DNA from: Zanthoxylum bungeanum | Taxonomy: Eukaryota > Streptophyta > Magnoliopsida > Sapindales > Rutaceae | Direction: 5' to 3' | Length of the DNA stretch: 64,000 nucleotides | Assembly: GCA_019454045.1 (NCBI GenBank) | Contig: SKCR01007814.1 | Coordinates: forward strand, 1 to 64,000 | Shown here: piece by piece, positions 34,799 to 47,330 of the stretch | Layout: every line of letters starts with the position of its first letter | Position numbering within the stretch: the stretch's first letter is position 1 | Notes under the pieces: generated by a model | The model's input: the letters and a program-made list of their open reading frames with translations, nothing else | Told to the model about the DNA's origin: nothing | Databases searched by the model: none | Position numbers and translations under genes: made by a program

Positions 34799-37700
34799 AT
34801 GATGACTCTGACCTCGCTATTAGCCTTCATTTTGCCCCGCACTTCTTACGTAATCCCCACCATATTCTCTTCTCTCCGTAGAGTCAGAGGTAGAGCTGGA
34901 GCACATACCTTGGCTACGCCTCCACAACAAACCCTCCCAATCCCTAAGAGAGTCCCATTCACTGTCTCAGCTCATGGGCTGACATGGCAAGACCCTTACC
35001 ATTGGATGAAAAACACCAACGACCCTGATTTTATCAACTACCTCAATCAAGAAAACTCCTATGCTCAAGCTTTCATGGCTGACACTCAAAGCCTGCAACG
35101 TACTCTGTTCTCTGAGATGACATATCGAATGCCCTCCAAGATTTCAACTCCTCCCGAGCGTTGGGGACTATGGTTCGTTCATTTTCTAATTCACACATAT
35201 ACTATTTTCAGTAATTTTAGATGTAAAGTTGAGAGTTTTTTTCATTGAAACTGGTAGATTCTGTAACTGTCATTAAATTGTATTTGGAGGCAATGGGCAT
35301 TAGGCTGTGGTTTTATTGATCTTGCTAGGTTATACTACCAATACATACCAGAGGGGAAGGAGTACCCGCTTATATGCAGGAAGCTAGAGACCGAGAGAAG
35401 TGGTTGGATGCAGACTGTTCTTGGTAATGTGAGAGATGGATTTCGAAAGGAGGAGATTTTGCTTGATTGGAATGAAATTGCTGAAAAATATGGTAAGGTT
35501 TGCTTGACATCCATGGCAATCCCCCTTAATTTAGAATTTTTGTGGAGCCAACTTTGCCTGATATACTTGTGTTTTTGTCTGGTATAAGAGGCAAAAGGAA
35601 GTATTATTTTAGTATGAGATGAGGACAGTCAAGAGGAAACTAAATTCACAAATCTGATTACGTTATTGGACTCTTAGTAGTGCTTCTTTGCCATAGTTTT
35701 CACTCAATTTTATTTTCTATGAGGTTAGTTTTAATTGGCATTATTGCTTTTCTAGGTTATGTTCATGTGGGTACATGCAGAGTTTCACCAGACCACAATT
35801 TTCTTGCATACACACTTGACACTACTGGAGATGAACAGTTTGTACTTCACATTAAGGACCTTAGAAACAGATGTATAATTCCAAGGTTACCAGTTGATGG
35901 GGTTGTCAGCTTGGCATGGGCTCAAGACAACAGGACTCTCTTCTATACAATCTCGGATGAGAGTCAACGACCTCACAGGCAAACTCATCAATGTTTTGTC
36001 AAGCCTTTTTATTTGAAGATTGGGATACTTGCTCATCTATCTTTTTACTTATTTATTTATTTTTAATTTTTCCTGTTTTTCTTGGTAGGGTCCTCTGCAC
36101 AAATCTTGGATCAGATCATACAGATGACGCAACAGTATACACAGAAGGTGATTCCAGATTTTGTGTGGACATAACAAGTACCAAAGATGGCAAGTTTATA
36201 ACTGTGAATTCAAACTCAAGGACTTCTTCCGAGGAAGGAATTTACCTGTTTCTTTCTGTCTTCTTTTGGTATGTAAAGATTATTTTATTTTGGGAGGTTT
36301 ATACTATTGGTTTCATTACAGGTTTATGTGATAGATGCAACCAACCCATTAAGTGGCTTGCAAAGAGTACATAAGCGTGTTTCTGGAGTACAGTATTTCT
36401 TGGAACATCACTATGGTTTGTTCTATATTCTTACAAATTCTCCAATAACTGAAAATGAGGAGCTCTCTGGTGGAGAGTCTGGAGACTATTACTTGGCTAG
36501 TTGCCGAGCAGAAGAATTGCGCTCAGCTAACTGGAAGGTACCTTTTTTGTTCTAGTTGGCTCTCTTATTCTGTGACATATCTGTTTTCCTCCTTTCATTA
36601 CATGTTTCTGTTTTCTTTTCAGAATATCATTCTTCCTGGTGAAGATATTAGCCTACAAGACATGGACATTTTTAATAGACATCTGGTGCTTTTTGTCTGT
36701 AAGAAAGGTGTCCCCATGTTATGTTCCATCAATTTACCGATCGGTTTTGATTATAAGGTATTCAAATTTATGCTTTCACGCTTTTAGTTGCACAGAATCA
36801 TCAAAATCACCTACTCAATGATGTTAAAGCACATCATAATACTTTCATCATGTTGTATATTATGACATAAACTACCGATCATTTTAGCCATGTGAAACTG
36901 AGATTTTCTTTTGAATATTTTACAGTATAATATTTTATAGTATATTATTGTGTTTTGTGAGATCAAGTGTATTTGTGCACATGGCTATAACTTCCCTTCC
37001 GTACATATAAAATGGAAATCAGCTTATACTATATGTGCACCGAAACTAGAGTAGAAATTTCTCTTACATGAAAAAATCTATAACATGCCTGGGCAAAAGA
37101 ACAAAAAATTATGTGAAGTTGAGGGGCATATATTGTACCATTGGTAATTTTCTCATATTAGTCATCTTGGCCGTTGAAAGAATGTAGAGGTGTTGAGCAG
37201 CTCTACAACTAGCCATTTATGCCCTGGTCGGTCTTTGAACTATCTGGTAAAACACGGGAATTCAAAGCACAGATTATGAATCCATTTTTCCGTTACTTCC
37301 CGTTACTACTGACGTGTAAAATTAAGGGATGATAGAATATGTAAAGGACTAAAACAAGGGAAAGAATTACATAAATGATATTTTGAGTGTAATCCATTTA
37401 CTTGTCTTATGTAGTTGTTGATTGTTATATCCTGACCTACTATGGCTGTTTTTCCCTTTTCTCTACTGACTTGAATTACCACTTCCTATCCCAGCACGCC
37501 CAACCCCCACCACACCAAAAAAAAATAAAAATTAGAAATGATAACAGATAAATAGGAATAAACCGTCCACCTTTATTTTTCCTCATAGGAGCAGATTTCA
37601 GAATAATTTTTAACGAGTCTTAATTGCTTTTATGCAGCATCAGATGGAGATTAAGAATCTTAACCCTTGGTTTTTTCCTCTTCCATCATCTTCATGTAGC

Positions 37701-39765
37701 ATTGTTCCTGGTTCAAACCATGATTTCATGAACTCTGTATATCGGGCAGTACTCTCATCTCCAGTGGTATAACTTCTCATAAGCTTACTAGCTTGAATGA
37801 ACTTGATGCTTTAAAGCTCTATGTTTCATTGTCTCTCACTCTTCTTTCTAGTAGCCAGTTGTATCTCAGAGTTAGTAGACTACGGACTACCTGAGGTACA
37901 ACTACCCAGTACCTGGTTTCTTGGTTTCGTAATTATAACAATTTTCCAACTTCTGACTCTGCATTAGATAAAGAAAGAGAAAAAAATATCAACATCGTAT
38001 CTGATTTCCTAAATTCCTGAAACTTTTCTCTCGGAATGCACAGATGCCCGATGTGATTGTTGATTATGACATGTCAAGACAGACATTCTCAATTGTGCAG
38101 CAAGAGGAACTAGGTGGTGCTTCTGATAGTGCCGGATTGAGTTCAGTTGCATGTGAGCTAGAAACTGATGAAGTTATTGATGCACAAAACTACGAGGAAA
38201 ACAATCACCAGAATAGTGAGTTGCAGGAATGGAAGGTTTTTTCCAGTCTCTATTGTTGCGAGAGGAAGGAAGTTGTATCCCTGGATGGTGTCAAAGTTCC
38301 TCTCACTATCTTGTACTCTCGAAAAGCCTGGCATAGGGATCAGTCTCCTGGACTCTTACAAGCCTATGGAGCATATGGAGAAGTTCTAGATAAAAGTTGG
38401 TGCACAGACCGCTTGAGTTTACTTGATCGTGGTTGGGTGGTGGCATTTGCTGATGTCAGGTTTGTTAACTGGGTTTTCTATGATATAATTTTCTCATTGA
38501 CTACTATAGTAGTGAAAATGTGGGTGCTTGTTGGTTCAACTTGTAAGTTCTTTTGGGTGGTACAAGGAGTCTTGGTCGAATGTGAATGTAAATGGTGTTG
38601 CTCGCAAAAGATTTATATTTTGAATGGCAATTTTTTTTGTGTCCAGGGGTGGTGGTGGTGATTGTTCATGGCATAAATTTGGCAGTGGATTGTACAAAAG
38701 AAATTCTATCCAAGACTTTATATCATGTGGTAACTACTTGGTAAATGAGGGCTATGTTTGTAGAGATAAACTTAGTGCCATTGGATACAGTGCGGGGTGT
38801 CTTCTTGTAGGAGCAGCTATAAATATGGACCCGAAGTTGTTTCGTGGTGCCATCTTGAAGGTTAGATCTTTCAGCAATATGCTTACCATTCTTTTACTAG
38901 CATGGGTGCTGGGTAGATAGAATAAGCATTTGCTTTCTTAGGATTATTAATTTATGTATTTAAGTTCTTTTAGACTGAAGGGATTTAGAAAAGGTATAAA
39001 AGCTTCTGAAGTTCTAAATAATCAGGGTTCAAAGTCTTAATATCTGAGATTCAATATTTTCTTTAGCTTCTTTCTTCTTCAAAACCAATTGGATCATATA
39101 TGTCTGAGCTTCCTTCTTTTTCTCTTTGAAGGCAAAGTGCCAGCTCCTACTATTGCGAAATTGCACTATTTGTATTTCCTCTCATGTGTTAAAAGTTGGC
39201 ACTCATGTTTGCATTGTACTTGTGTTAGGTACCATTTCTTGATATATGCAACACACTGTTGGATCCCAATTTGCCTCTCACCAAGTTGGACTACGAAGAA
39301 TTTGGGAATCCCCATATACAATCCCAATTTGAGACCATCCAAAATTATTCTCCTTACGATAACATTTCTTCTGGTGTTTGCCATCCTTCAGTGCTTGTTA
39401 CTGCATCATTTCATGACTCGAGGCAAATTCTTATCTTGTGCTTCCTGTTAATAAATTCATGGACACCTATATTTTACTTTGTGCATTTTACTTTATCGTA
39501 TGTTAATTTAAATCAGACTTGCCCGTATGCATTATATCCAATAACTCATATTGATAGAACTTAAACATTCATTATCAGGGTTGGAGTTTGGGAAGCTGCC
39601 AAATGGGTGGCCAAAGTGCGTGATAGTACTTGCTCTGCTTGTTCTCTTTCAGTTATTCTGAAGACAAATATGACTGGAGGACATTTTGGTGAAGGTGGCC
39701 GATATAGTCAGTGTGAGGAAACAGCTTATGATTATGCTTTCCTGATGAAAGTTTGTGGGGACTGA
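34799..39765 (+). CDS. Prolyl oligopeptidase family serine peptidase (S9), 11 coding exons
   Basis: Hydrolyses peptide bonds in short peptides; the closest remembered relative is the plant protein type of Arabidopsis At1g69020. Exons: 34799-35172, 35329-35492, 35756-35978, 36089-36236, 36322-36537, 36623-36757, 37638-37766, 38044-38459, 38647-38860, 39229-39422, 39579-39765. They sum to 2400 nt with consistent phases, giving 799 residues. The N-terminus (MMTLTSLLAFILPRTS, Arg-rich after) may be an organelle targeting peptide. Next come the S9 N-terminal propeller (WQDPYHWMKN, YYQYIPEGKEYPLICRKLE, RVSPDHNFLAYTLDTTGDE) and the hydrolase domain. The triad is Ser650 in GYSAGC, Asp736 in SFHDSR and His773 in GGHFGEGG. 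ATGs at 34799 and 34802 are both possible; the reading frame upstream lies in hAT-like sequence and lacks an ATG. Introns 3 and 10 have GC donors; intron 4 lacks a standard donor, so normal expression is not assured. Confidence 0.88.
36237..36321 (+). other. Intron 4 with a non-canonical donor
   Basis: Frame and family similarity require joining ...SRTSSEE at 36236 to VYVIDATN at 36322. The acceptor is a good attacag, but the bases after 36236 are ggaatt, not gt or gc. The nearest strong donor, gtatgtaaag at 36269, would add 32 nt and shift the frame to an early stop. Retaining the 85-nt intron also shifts the frame. Confidence 0.7.
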
Positions 39766-40351
39766 TAGCTGCGGCACATTAGGCTGACTTGTTCTGCAGA
39801 GGCTGTTTCAAGCAGAGCCGAAAGTCAAGACGACATGATGATTCTCCCTGGGTACATCTATGTTGACAATTGTGCGTGCTTAATTTTTTAATCCTTGACT
39901 AGAAAATTTTCTTTACTTCTAAAATTTTTAACTATTTGAACAAGAATCGCGGTGTATTAGCACTTTGGGACCGTTTAAAGTGCTATTTGCTCCATCCATT
40001 TGCAGTGACAGTCATTTGGAGGGTATCTTTAGCTCCTCTTTGTGAATGCCACAAGGTTTAAGGTTCTACGAGTGAAAGATAAAGAAATCTTGATCTCTGC
40101 AGTGTAGCTTAGCGTTCCTTTCCTACTTAAGTTCAGGATATCTGAGCTAAAAGCTTCGGAGTCAGTTACCTAAATATTCAAACGGTGCAAAATGAAGATG
40201 GAATATCCTGAAAGATTAATCTTGCAGTGTGGATATTGCTGATAGTCTTACTGGTGAATAAGTCTATGGCTGCTTGTTAACAAGTAAATGAATTCTAAAG
40301 CTCTTGAGCTAGTTTGTAGGTACTTTTTGGGAGTGAACTTCTACAGGAATG
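39766..40351 (+). other. 3' flank and probable 3' UTR of the peptidase gene
   Basis: Non-coding sequence between the stop codon and the next hAT-like element. No unambiguous polyadenylation signal stands out, and I see no further gene. Confidence 0.5.
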
Positions 40352-40359
40352 ACTCTATC

Positions 40360-40761
40360 TAGACCGGGCCGGCGGTTCGGTTCCGAACCGGTTAATTCCG
40401 GTTCGGTTCCGGTTCCTTTCGGTTTTTTTTTTTTTTTTTTTTTTACTTTTTTGAAAATAAAACTCAAATTACAAATAATTACATTAAATTATTATTTTTG
40501 AAAATAATTACAAATAAAATTACATAATTACAAATAAAATTATGTAAATTACAAATTACGTTAAATTACATTACATAATTACACTAAATTACAAATAAAA
40601 ATCTTATCTAAAAAATTAAAAAAATATATTATTATATATATGCAAACCGGTTTCAACCGGAACCGTACGGTTCCAACCGGTTCGGCTAAGGGAGGAACCT
40701 AACCGAACCGGTTTGGTTCCGGTTCGGTTCCGATTCCGAACCGGAACCTTAGCCGGGTCTA
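40360..40761. mobile_element. hAT-like MITE downstream of the peptidase gene
   Basis: A 402-bp element with exact 8-bp target duplications actctatc (40352-40359 and 40762-40769). Ends are TAGACCGGGC and, reversed, TAGACCCGGC. Both subterminal zones carry repeated ccggttcggttcc words around an AT-rich middle with a poly-T run at 40422-40444. It has no reading frame. The 8-bp duplication and short inverted ends fit the hAT superfamily. Confidence 0.85.
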
Positions 40762-41399
40762 ACTCTATCCAGTTGGAAAATTCCTGTCACATACTATACC
40801 GAGGACTACAGAGAATTATTTGATGAAGAATTTGAACTGTGATTCACTACTTTACTATTTTTGTTTTTAATTTACGAATGTTTATTTTTTTGAGGTTGTG
40901 AGCTTTTTTTTTTAAAAAAAAATTAATCTCTTACTTTCTCTTTTTTAAATATTTATTTGTGGAGTTTATAAACCGAAAGTAACTAGGTCTGAAGTAATAA
41001 ATATATATCCTCAAGCTGTCAGAAAATTTTTAGTATGCAATGGATGTATCATTCAATAATTTAATAATATCTTATCATGTGTCACAAATAGTAAAAATTA
41101 ATTAAATAATTAATAATTTTATTTAACATAATTTTTATATATTATATAATTATTGATTGAATTATCATATCAGAATTCCTAACTGTCAACTAGTCAATTA
41201 AGTTGGGCTATTTATTCATGCTTTAATAATAGAATTAAAGATCATATATTGGCTCCATTTATCTCATGAAAATGAAAAGAAATGGACAACCAATCATCAC
41301 ACCATTCCACCGATTTAATGTTAAATGCACAAAAAAAATTAAAAAAATAAAAATAAATAAGATCTTTTTGAATGATTTCCATATTTGTTTTTAAATAAA

Positions 41400-41830
41400 A
41401 ACTTGGACATCATTTCTGTAACATTCCACGTCACTCGTGTGGAATTTTTGGACTGATTTATATATAAGGAATAGGCTCTTCTAGATTTGTTTTAAGTTGT
41501 AAGGCCCAATAACAAAACAGTGATAAGTTGTATATTAAAAGCGAAGCTATTTTGTATTAGAGCCGACTCATGATTTAATATGTGGACGGATATAATTTTG
41601 TTCCGTTATATTTCCAATTACCCCTTAAAAAGACGCAGGTCTTGAGGGTGAAGAATGTAGCATCCCATATCGCTAACCAGAAAGTTCATTTACAAGTTTA
41701 TAAGTCATAACTTTTCTTAAATTAATTGACTCATTTTGTATTGTAAAACCCAATAATAAAACCGTGACAGACTTATACCCGAAGTGAATAATATTTACTT
41801 GATTGGTATGCCTGGACGGTCAATAAACAA
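41400..41830. repeat. Possible degraded two-copy repeat (TRIM-like)
   Basis: Two segments about 250 bp apart resemble each other: taaggcccaataacaaaac near 41501 against taaaacccaataataaaac near 41743, and taacattccacgtcac near 41419 against tagcatcccatatcgc near 41658. The catccca...cccaataa wording recalls small plant LTR elements, but no clear ends or target duplications are visible. Confidence 0.3.
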
Positions 41831-42090
41831 TGACATCGAGCAACAATAGATATAGTGATAAATACTAATAGTAAAAATAAAGAAAATGAATTATCTATAC
41901 ATTAAAGTTTATTGAATCATACTAATGTTTCATGCAAAGATAACGAATTCAGCTGTGGCTGGCTCGATTCACAGGGACGATCCTGCTGTGGGCTATTGCG
42001 CTGCAATTGAGAGCCATTGGTAATACACTTGCCCCCTAGCCCATGCGTCCTCAGCCACCGGCAAGTAAGTATATTTATCTACATTCTTTT

Positions 42091-42118
42091 ATTTTTAATT
42101 TTTAATTTTTAATTTTTA
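42091..42118. repeat. Heptamer microsatellite
   Basis: Four tandem copies of ATTTTTA. Confidence 0.8.
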
Positions 42119-42359
42119 TAAACTGAAGGAGAGTCTTCTTTATATATAATCATTATAAAGAATAATAAAATTCTAACACCCCTACCACTTCTTTAGATAT
42201 TAACTTTCGTTGGCGGATCATCATTAATTAGATTCCGTAGGGGATAAAAAATAAGGCCTGAAAGTTGATATAATCATATTCGAAGATTGGGAGATTCAAA
42301 TCCAAATGCTAATACTTACATGAATTCTTTTTTATACTCATGCCACTATGAGAAGTCGG

Positions 42360-44327
42360 TGTTGGGTTCTAATGAACAAACCAAGATCATTTAAAACATA
42401 AAATCATGTGAATACGTAATGAAGTAAAGCGGAAATATACTCACAATACTCGGTTGGATAGATGTGTAGAGTTCAAAATTTTTGCTTCCTTTGAAGTTGT
42501 TCCAAGCTCCTCCAATGTCGAGTGTCAAGCTCCAAGCTTTGAAGAATGGATTTCAAACTCTTGGGAAAGGTTTCCCTATCACCTTTGTATGATTCTATGA
42601 GTGTGCTAGCACTAGAAAAATTTGCAACAAATTCTTCCTTGTGTTCTTGAAGCTCTCGGCCAAGCCAAGAATGGGAGAGGAAATTTTCACTTTGCCGGGA
42701 ATGAGAGAGAGAGGAAGAGATGAGTGAAATTTTTGAAGTGTTAATTGATTTTCCAAAAATCAAATCTTGATATACCAAATCTTTGTTTGGTAAAAGTCAC
42801 TCATCCTTTCAAGTTGGAGTGTAAAGTAAGTCATCACCAACTCACCAAATTCCATCACCAAAAAGTGATGAGAATGACAAGTGATGTGACTAGTGATGTG
42901 ACTTGTGGGCTACACTTTAATTCAAAATCCGAGTGGGCCCGCAAACACATTCCGGGCTCGGGTTCGTTAATTCCGAATTAGCAAATTTTCCATTGCAACG
43001 TAATTAAATCAAATTTAATTTAAATAATTATGCCTAGCAAAATTATTATTAAATTCGCTCGTGAATTAATTCTAAATTAATTCGTTCGCCCGAATTAAAA
43101 TCCAATTTTAATTCCGTTATGAAATCTATTTTCATTTAATATATCGAATATATAATTTTATCGATTAATTTCGAATTAATCGTTCTCTCTCTATTAATTG
43201 AATTTTATCCCAGATAAAATCTTTCCATAATTAATCCTAGATTAATTTTCTCTCTTTTATAATTAATCATAGATTAATTATGTTCGAGTCATACGTCATC
43301 GGTGAATCTTCGGGAAGCGACCCATGAGATCCCTGGATATGTTGGCAGTAAATCTGGTCGTCGGACTATCCGAACACGTGCGTACCTCGTATCACGTTCT
43401 TACCGATTTACGAGACATGGTTGGCTTCTAGCAAAGCACCGTGCCTACCAAATTTTCCAGAAATATTCTTTAAGGAATATATAATCTATAACAGGCGTAG
43501 TATACGTAGTATTGCGTATTGCGATCCAGTATCTGATGTCACATGCAAGGCCTGAGGCTGGAATAATGTCTGCCCCGTACGAAGCATATATCGGATCACA
43601 AGCAACTAGTCTCTATAATCAGATAATCATGACATTGTCATATTATCCCAATAGTTGCAACATAATAGAGAACCAGTTCTGTATCCCTGCGTGATCATCA
43701 TCTCCATATGAGTGAAGTGATACTTCCATCTTGACATCACACCCAATACACTACGATTCTCAATAAACCTAAAAGCGGCGTACACAGAACCTGTTAAAGT
43801 CCCGGACGACCAAAACCAAAGCGTATTGATTGTTGCAAGTACTAGCGATGCAAGTCTCAGGTTAAAACCAAATACACCTACCCTGATGCGGATTCCCATA
43901 GACACATAATCATACTACCAATGGGATTCCACGGGGTCTATCCTGAGCGAAGCTGTTTCCGTACCATCGGCAAACACAACCTCCTATCACACTTGCATAA
44001 GCATCCAATAATTAAATTTATGAGAACTATTCTGTTACGCTTCCATAACACGCACAAGTGTAATACTAGTCTATTCCGCATTATCGATGTCCAGTCTCGA
44101 TAATACTACGACTATAGATATTTAATGATTAATCATTTGTGGATTGATATTGTCTCATATCTTATAATCCGGAACTAATCATAAGGACTTTTATCATTTA
44201 TATATATATACAAGTAATCTAATTACAAAATGATAAAATAGCAATTTCCATTGTCACACAGTTAATTTGTACAAAAACAACAATGTCTTTTACAAATAGT
44301 GACGTTGTGGGTCATAATTGTCCAACG
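42360..44327 (-). repeat. 3' LTR of A3
   Basis: It is 1968 bp; plus-strand ends are tgttgggttc and gtccaacg, the terminal CA being changed to CG. The adjoining polypurine tract reads aaatgggagat on the minus strand (44328-44338). Tandem gtgatgtgac words lie at 42881-42902. Confidence 0.87.
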
Positions 44328-44341
44328 ATCTCCCATTTGGC

Positions 44342-45950
44342 CTATAGCCAGTCACTCAAGCATCTAACACCTGAACTATGTACATGTCGCTCAAAATTTT
44401 GCTTAGGAATAGCTTTCGTCAGTGGATATGCAATGTTGTCCTCTGATGCGACCTTCTTGATCTTCACATCGCCACGATGTATGATCTCATGAATCAGATG
44501 GAAACGTCGAAGAACATGCTTGGATTGTTGATGAGACCGCGGTTCCTTAGCCTGCGCTATAGCCTCGTTATTGTCACAATACAATGGAACGGGCTCAGCT
44601 GCTAACAGAACTACTCCTAATCCAATTAGGAATTTACGGATCCAAACTGCCTTTTTTGCTGCTTCAGCTGCAGTAATATATTCCGCTTCTGATGTTGAAT
44701 CGACAACAGTCTCTTGCTTGGAAGATTTCCAGCTTACTGCTCCGTTGTTCAAACAAAATATGTACCCAGATTGCGACTTACAGTCGTCTTTATCGGTTTA
44801 GAAACTTGCATCGGTAAACCCAGTTACCTTAAGTTCTCAATCTGCATAGATTAAGAAAGCATCATTAGTTCGTCTAAGATACTTAAGGATATTCTTAACC
44901 GCCATCCAGTGACCATCACCTGGATCGGCCTGATAGCGACTACACATGCTCAAAGCATACGAGACATCATGTCATATACATATCATGACATACATGATCG
45001 ATCTGACTGCCGAGGCGAACATGATCCGACTCATGTTGTCTCTCTCATCTTGAGTTTTAGGACATATGTCCTTAGATAGAGTGACGCCATGTGACACTGG
45101 CAACAGTCCCCTCTTAGACTGTTCCATGTTGAATCTCTTCAACACTTTGTCAATGTACGTACTCTGGGAGAGTCCAAGCAGCTTTCTAGATCTATCCCAG
45201 TAGATCTTTATTCCTAGAATAAAGGATGCTTATCCCAGATCCTTCATGGAGAATTTTAATGAAAGCCAAGCTTTCACTGATTGTAGCATGGGAATGTCAT
45301 TGCCAATAAGCAATACATCATCAACGTAAAGGAAAATGAATGTCAGTGCACTCCCACTAACCTTCTTATATACACAAGGATCATCATTGTTTTGAACGAA
45401 ATCATATTCTTTTATGATCTCATCAAAACGTTGGTTCCAAGAACGCGATGCTTGCTTCAATCCATAAATGGATCGATTTAACTTGCAAACCTTGTCTGTA
45501 TGTTTAGGTACGACAAAACTGTCAGGCTGTTGCATATAAACATCCTCCAAAAGGTTTCCCTTAAGGAAAGCGGTTTTGACATCCATCTGCCTTATCTCTT
45601 AATCGAAATATGCAGCAATGGCAAGCATTATCTGAATAGATGTAATCGTGGCAACGTGAAAAAGTTTCATCGTAATCGACACCATGTCGTTGACGATACC
45701 CCTTCGCTACAAGCCTAGCTTTGTACGTTTGTATGTTGCCATCCATGTCGGTCTTCTTCTTGAAGACCCATTTGCAACTAATAGGCTTTACTCCTTCTGG
45801 TGCATCAACCAGTGTCCAAACTTGGTTGGTGTACGTGGAATCCATTTCAGAATTCATGGCATCTTGCCATAAACCGGAGTCGATACCTTGTATCGCTTCC
45901 TCATACGTAGCCGGTTCGTCTTCCTCAATAAGATTAATATCCACATGAGG
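44342..45950 (-). pseudogene. A3 reverse transcriptase and RNase H (broken)
   Basis: From the 45944 end: VWTLVDAPEGVKPISCKWVF and KARLVAKGYRQRHGVDYDET, then a frameshift near 45600-45660. The frame 45586-45230 holds MDVKTAFLKGNLLEDVYMQQ, IYGLKQASRSWNQRFDEI and FLYVDDVLLIGND with intact YVDD. Stops and a frame change occupy 44753-45229. The last frame (44752-44342) has the RNase H parts DSTSEAEYITAAEAAKKAVW and PLYCDNNEAIAQAK and ends CLSDWL. RT motifs are intact, but the protein is not continuous. Confidence 0.88.
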
Positions 45951-47330
45951 TGAGATCAGAAACCCATACCTCTCAGATTATTTTCTAACTCTCTCCGATC
46001 TACGCGATTCTTGTGTATTCGAAGATTGTGGTACAGTCTCATCCCTGATGAACTGTTCATGTTCCGTTAAGGATTCTGTTCCAGGAACAGTATCACTCTG
46101 ATTTTCATCGAGTTCTACTTTCCTCCCACTAACCACTGCATTTAGGAACTCATTCTCAAGGAAAATCGCATGTAGAGCAACAAATACTTTGTTCTCTTGT
46201 GGGTTGTAGAAGTAATATCCTTTGGTTTTCCTAAGATAACCTACAAATAGGCATTTATCCGATTTGGGTTCAAGTTTGGTACCATCCAAACGTTTAACGT
46301 ATGCCCAGCAACCCCAAATCTTCAGGAATGAGAAACCCGGTTTCTTTCCTGTCCATATCTCATACGGAGTTTTTTGAACAGACTTTGACGGAACCATATT
46401 CAAAATAAGTATTGCACTATTCAATGCATATCCCCAGAAGGAAATAGGTAGCTCTATGGGACTCATCATCGACCTTACCATGTATAAAAAAGTTTGGTTT
46501 CTCCGTTTGGACACACCGTTTAATTGCGGTGTTCCGGGAGGAGTCCACTGTGAAAGAATACCATACTCTTTCAAGTAATCAAGAAACTCATTGCTTAAGT
46601 ATTCTCCACCACGGTCTGACCGTAATGTTTTAATACTTTTTCCGGTTTGTTTTTCTACTTCGTGTCGAAACTCTTTGAATTTCTCAAAGGTTTCCGACTT
46701 GTGTCTCATAAGATACACATAACCATAACGCAATGCATTATCTATAAAGGTCTCAAAGTATTCATATCCACCTCTAGCCTGGCTAGACATGGGCCCACAT
46801 AATTCACTATGAACGAGGGCTAACAGTTCGGTAGCACATGCACTTTTACCGCTAAAAGGTGTTTTAGGCATTTTGCCTAATAAATAAGATTCGCAGACAT
46901 CATATGAATTTGGATCAAATCCGTCCAAGTATCCACTCTTCGAAAGTGTGGATATGTGAGTCTTGTTAATGTGTCCCAAACAACAATGCCACATATAAGT
47001 TTCATCTTTGTTACTTAGTTTAAGCCTTTTGTTTGTTATATTATATGTTTGATATTGATTTATATTCAAAATATAAAGACCATTATTCACATTAGCACTG
47101 CATATCTCAATATCATTTTTATACATAAAACACTCAGTGTTTCTAAAAACAAAATTATAGCCACATTGGGCCAATAAAGATATAGATATAATATTCCTAG
47201 TCAAACTATGTACATAATAACAGTCTGAAAGATTAAGTACATGCCTCGAGGGCAGTTCCAAAATATAAGTCCCAACGGCCAAAACAGTGACTCTAGTCCC
47301 ATTTCCAACGCGGAGGTCAATCTCTCATGA
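45951..47330 (-). pseudogene. A3 integrase with lost catalytic residues
   Basis: A 434-residue frame (47282-45978) covers the end of protease, the zinc region and the core. Against A1, the zinc ligand Cys in CESC is Tyr (CESYLLGKMP), the first core Asp is Glu (LVHSELCGPM), the DDAS box reads DNAL, and the catalytic Glu is Lys (NGVSKRRNQT). The C-terminal FLKIWGCWAYVKRLDGTKLE is normal. A TGA after RISRRLAS separates it from protease. The frame is long but the enzyme would be inactive. Confidence 0.87.

Larger units (their letters stand above)
40770..42359. other. Intergenic spacer between MITE and A3
   Basis: AT-rich, with no gene recognised. It includes a possible old repeat (41400-41830), a locally GC-richer patch at 41945-42065 with no clear product, and a heptamer microsatellite. 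Confidence 0.5.

Noticed and set aside
35991..36374. 127-codon frame overlapping peptidase introns 3 and 4, and similar frames at 36307-36555, 36455-36787 and 39089-39451.
   Set aside because: They are intron read-through or shifted frames of the peptidase gene. Exon joins with consistent phase explain the coding parts.
41945..42065. GC-richer patch with a short hydrophobic frame near 41950-42035.
   Set aside because: No start, no recognised domain and no splice pattern; too short to call a gene.
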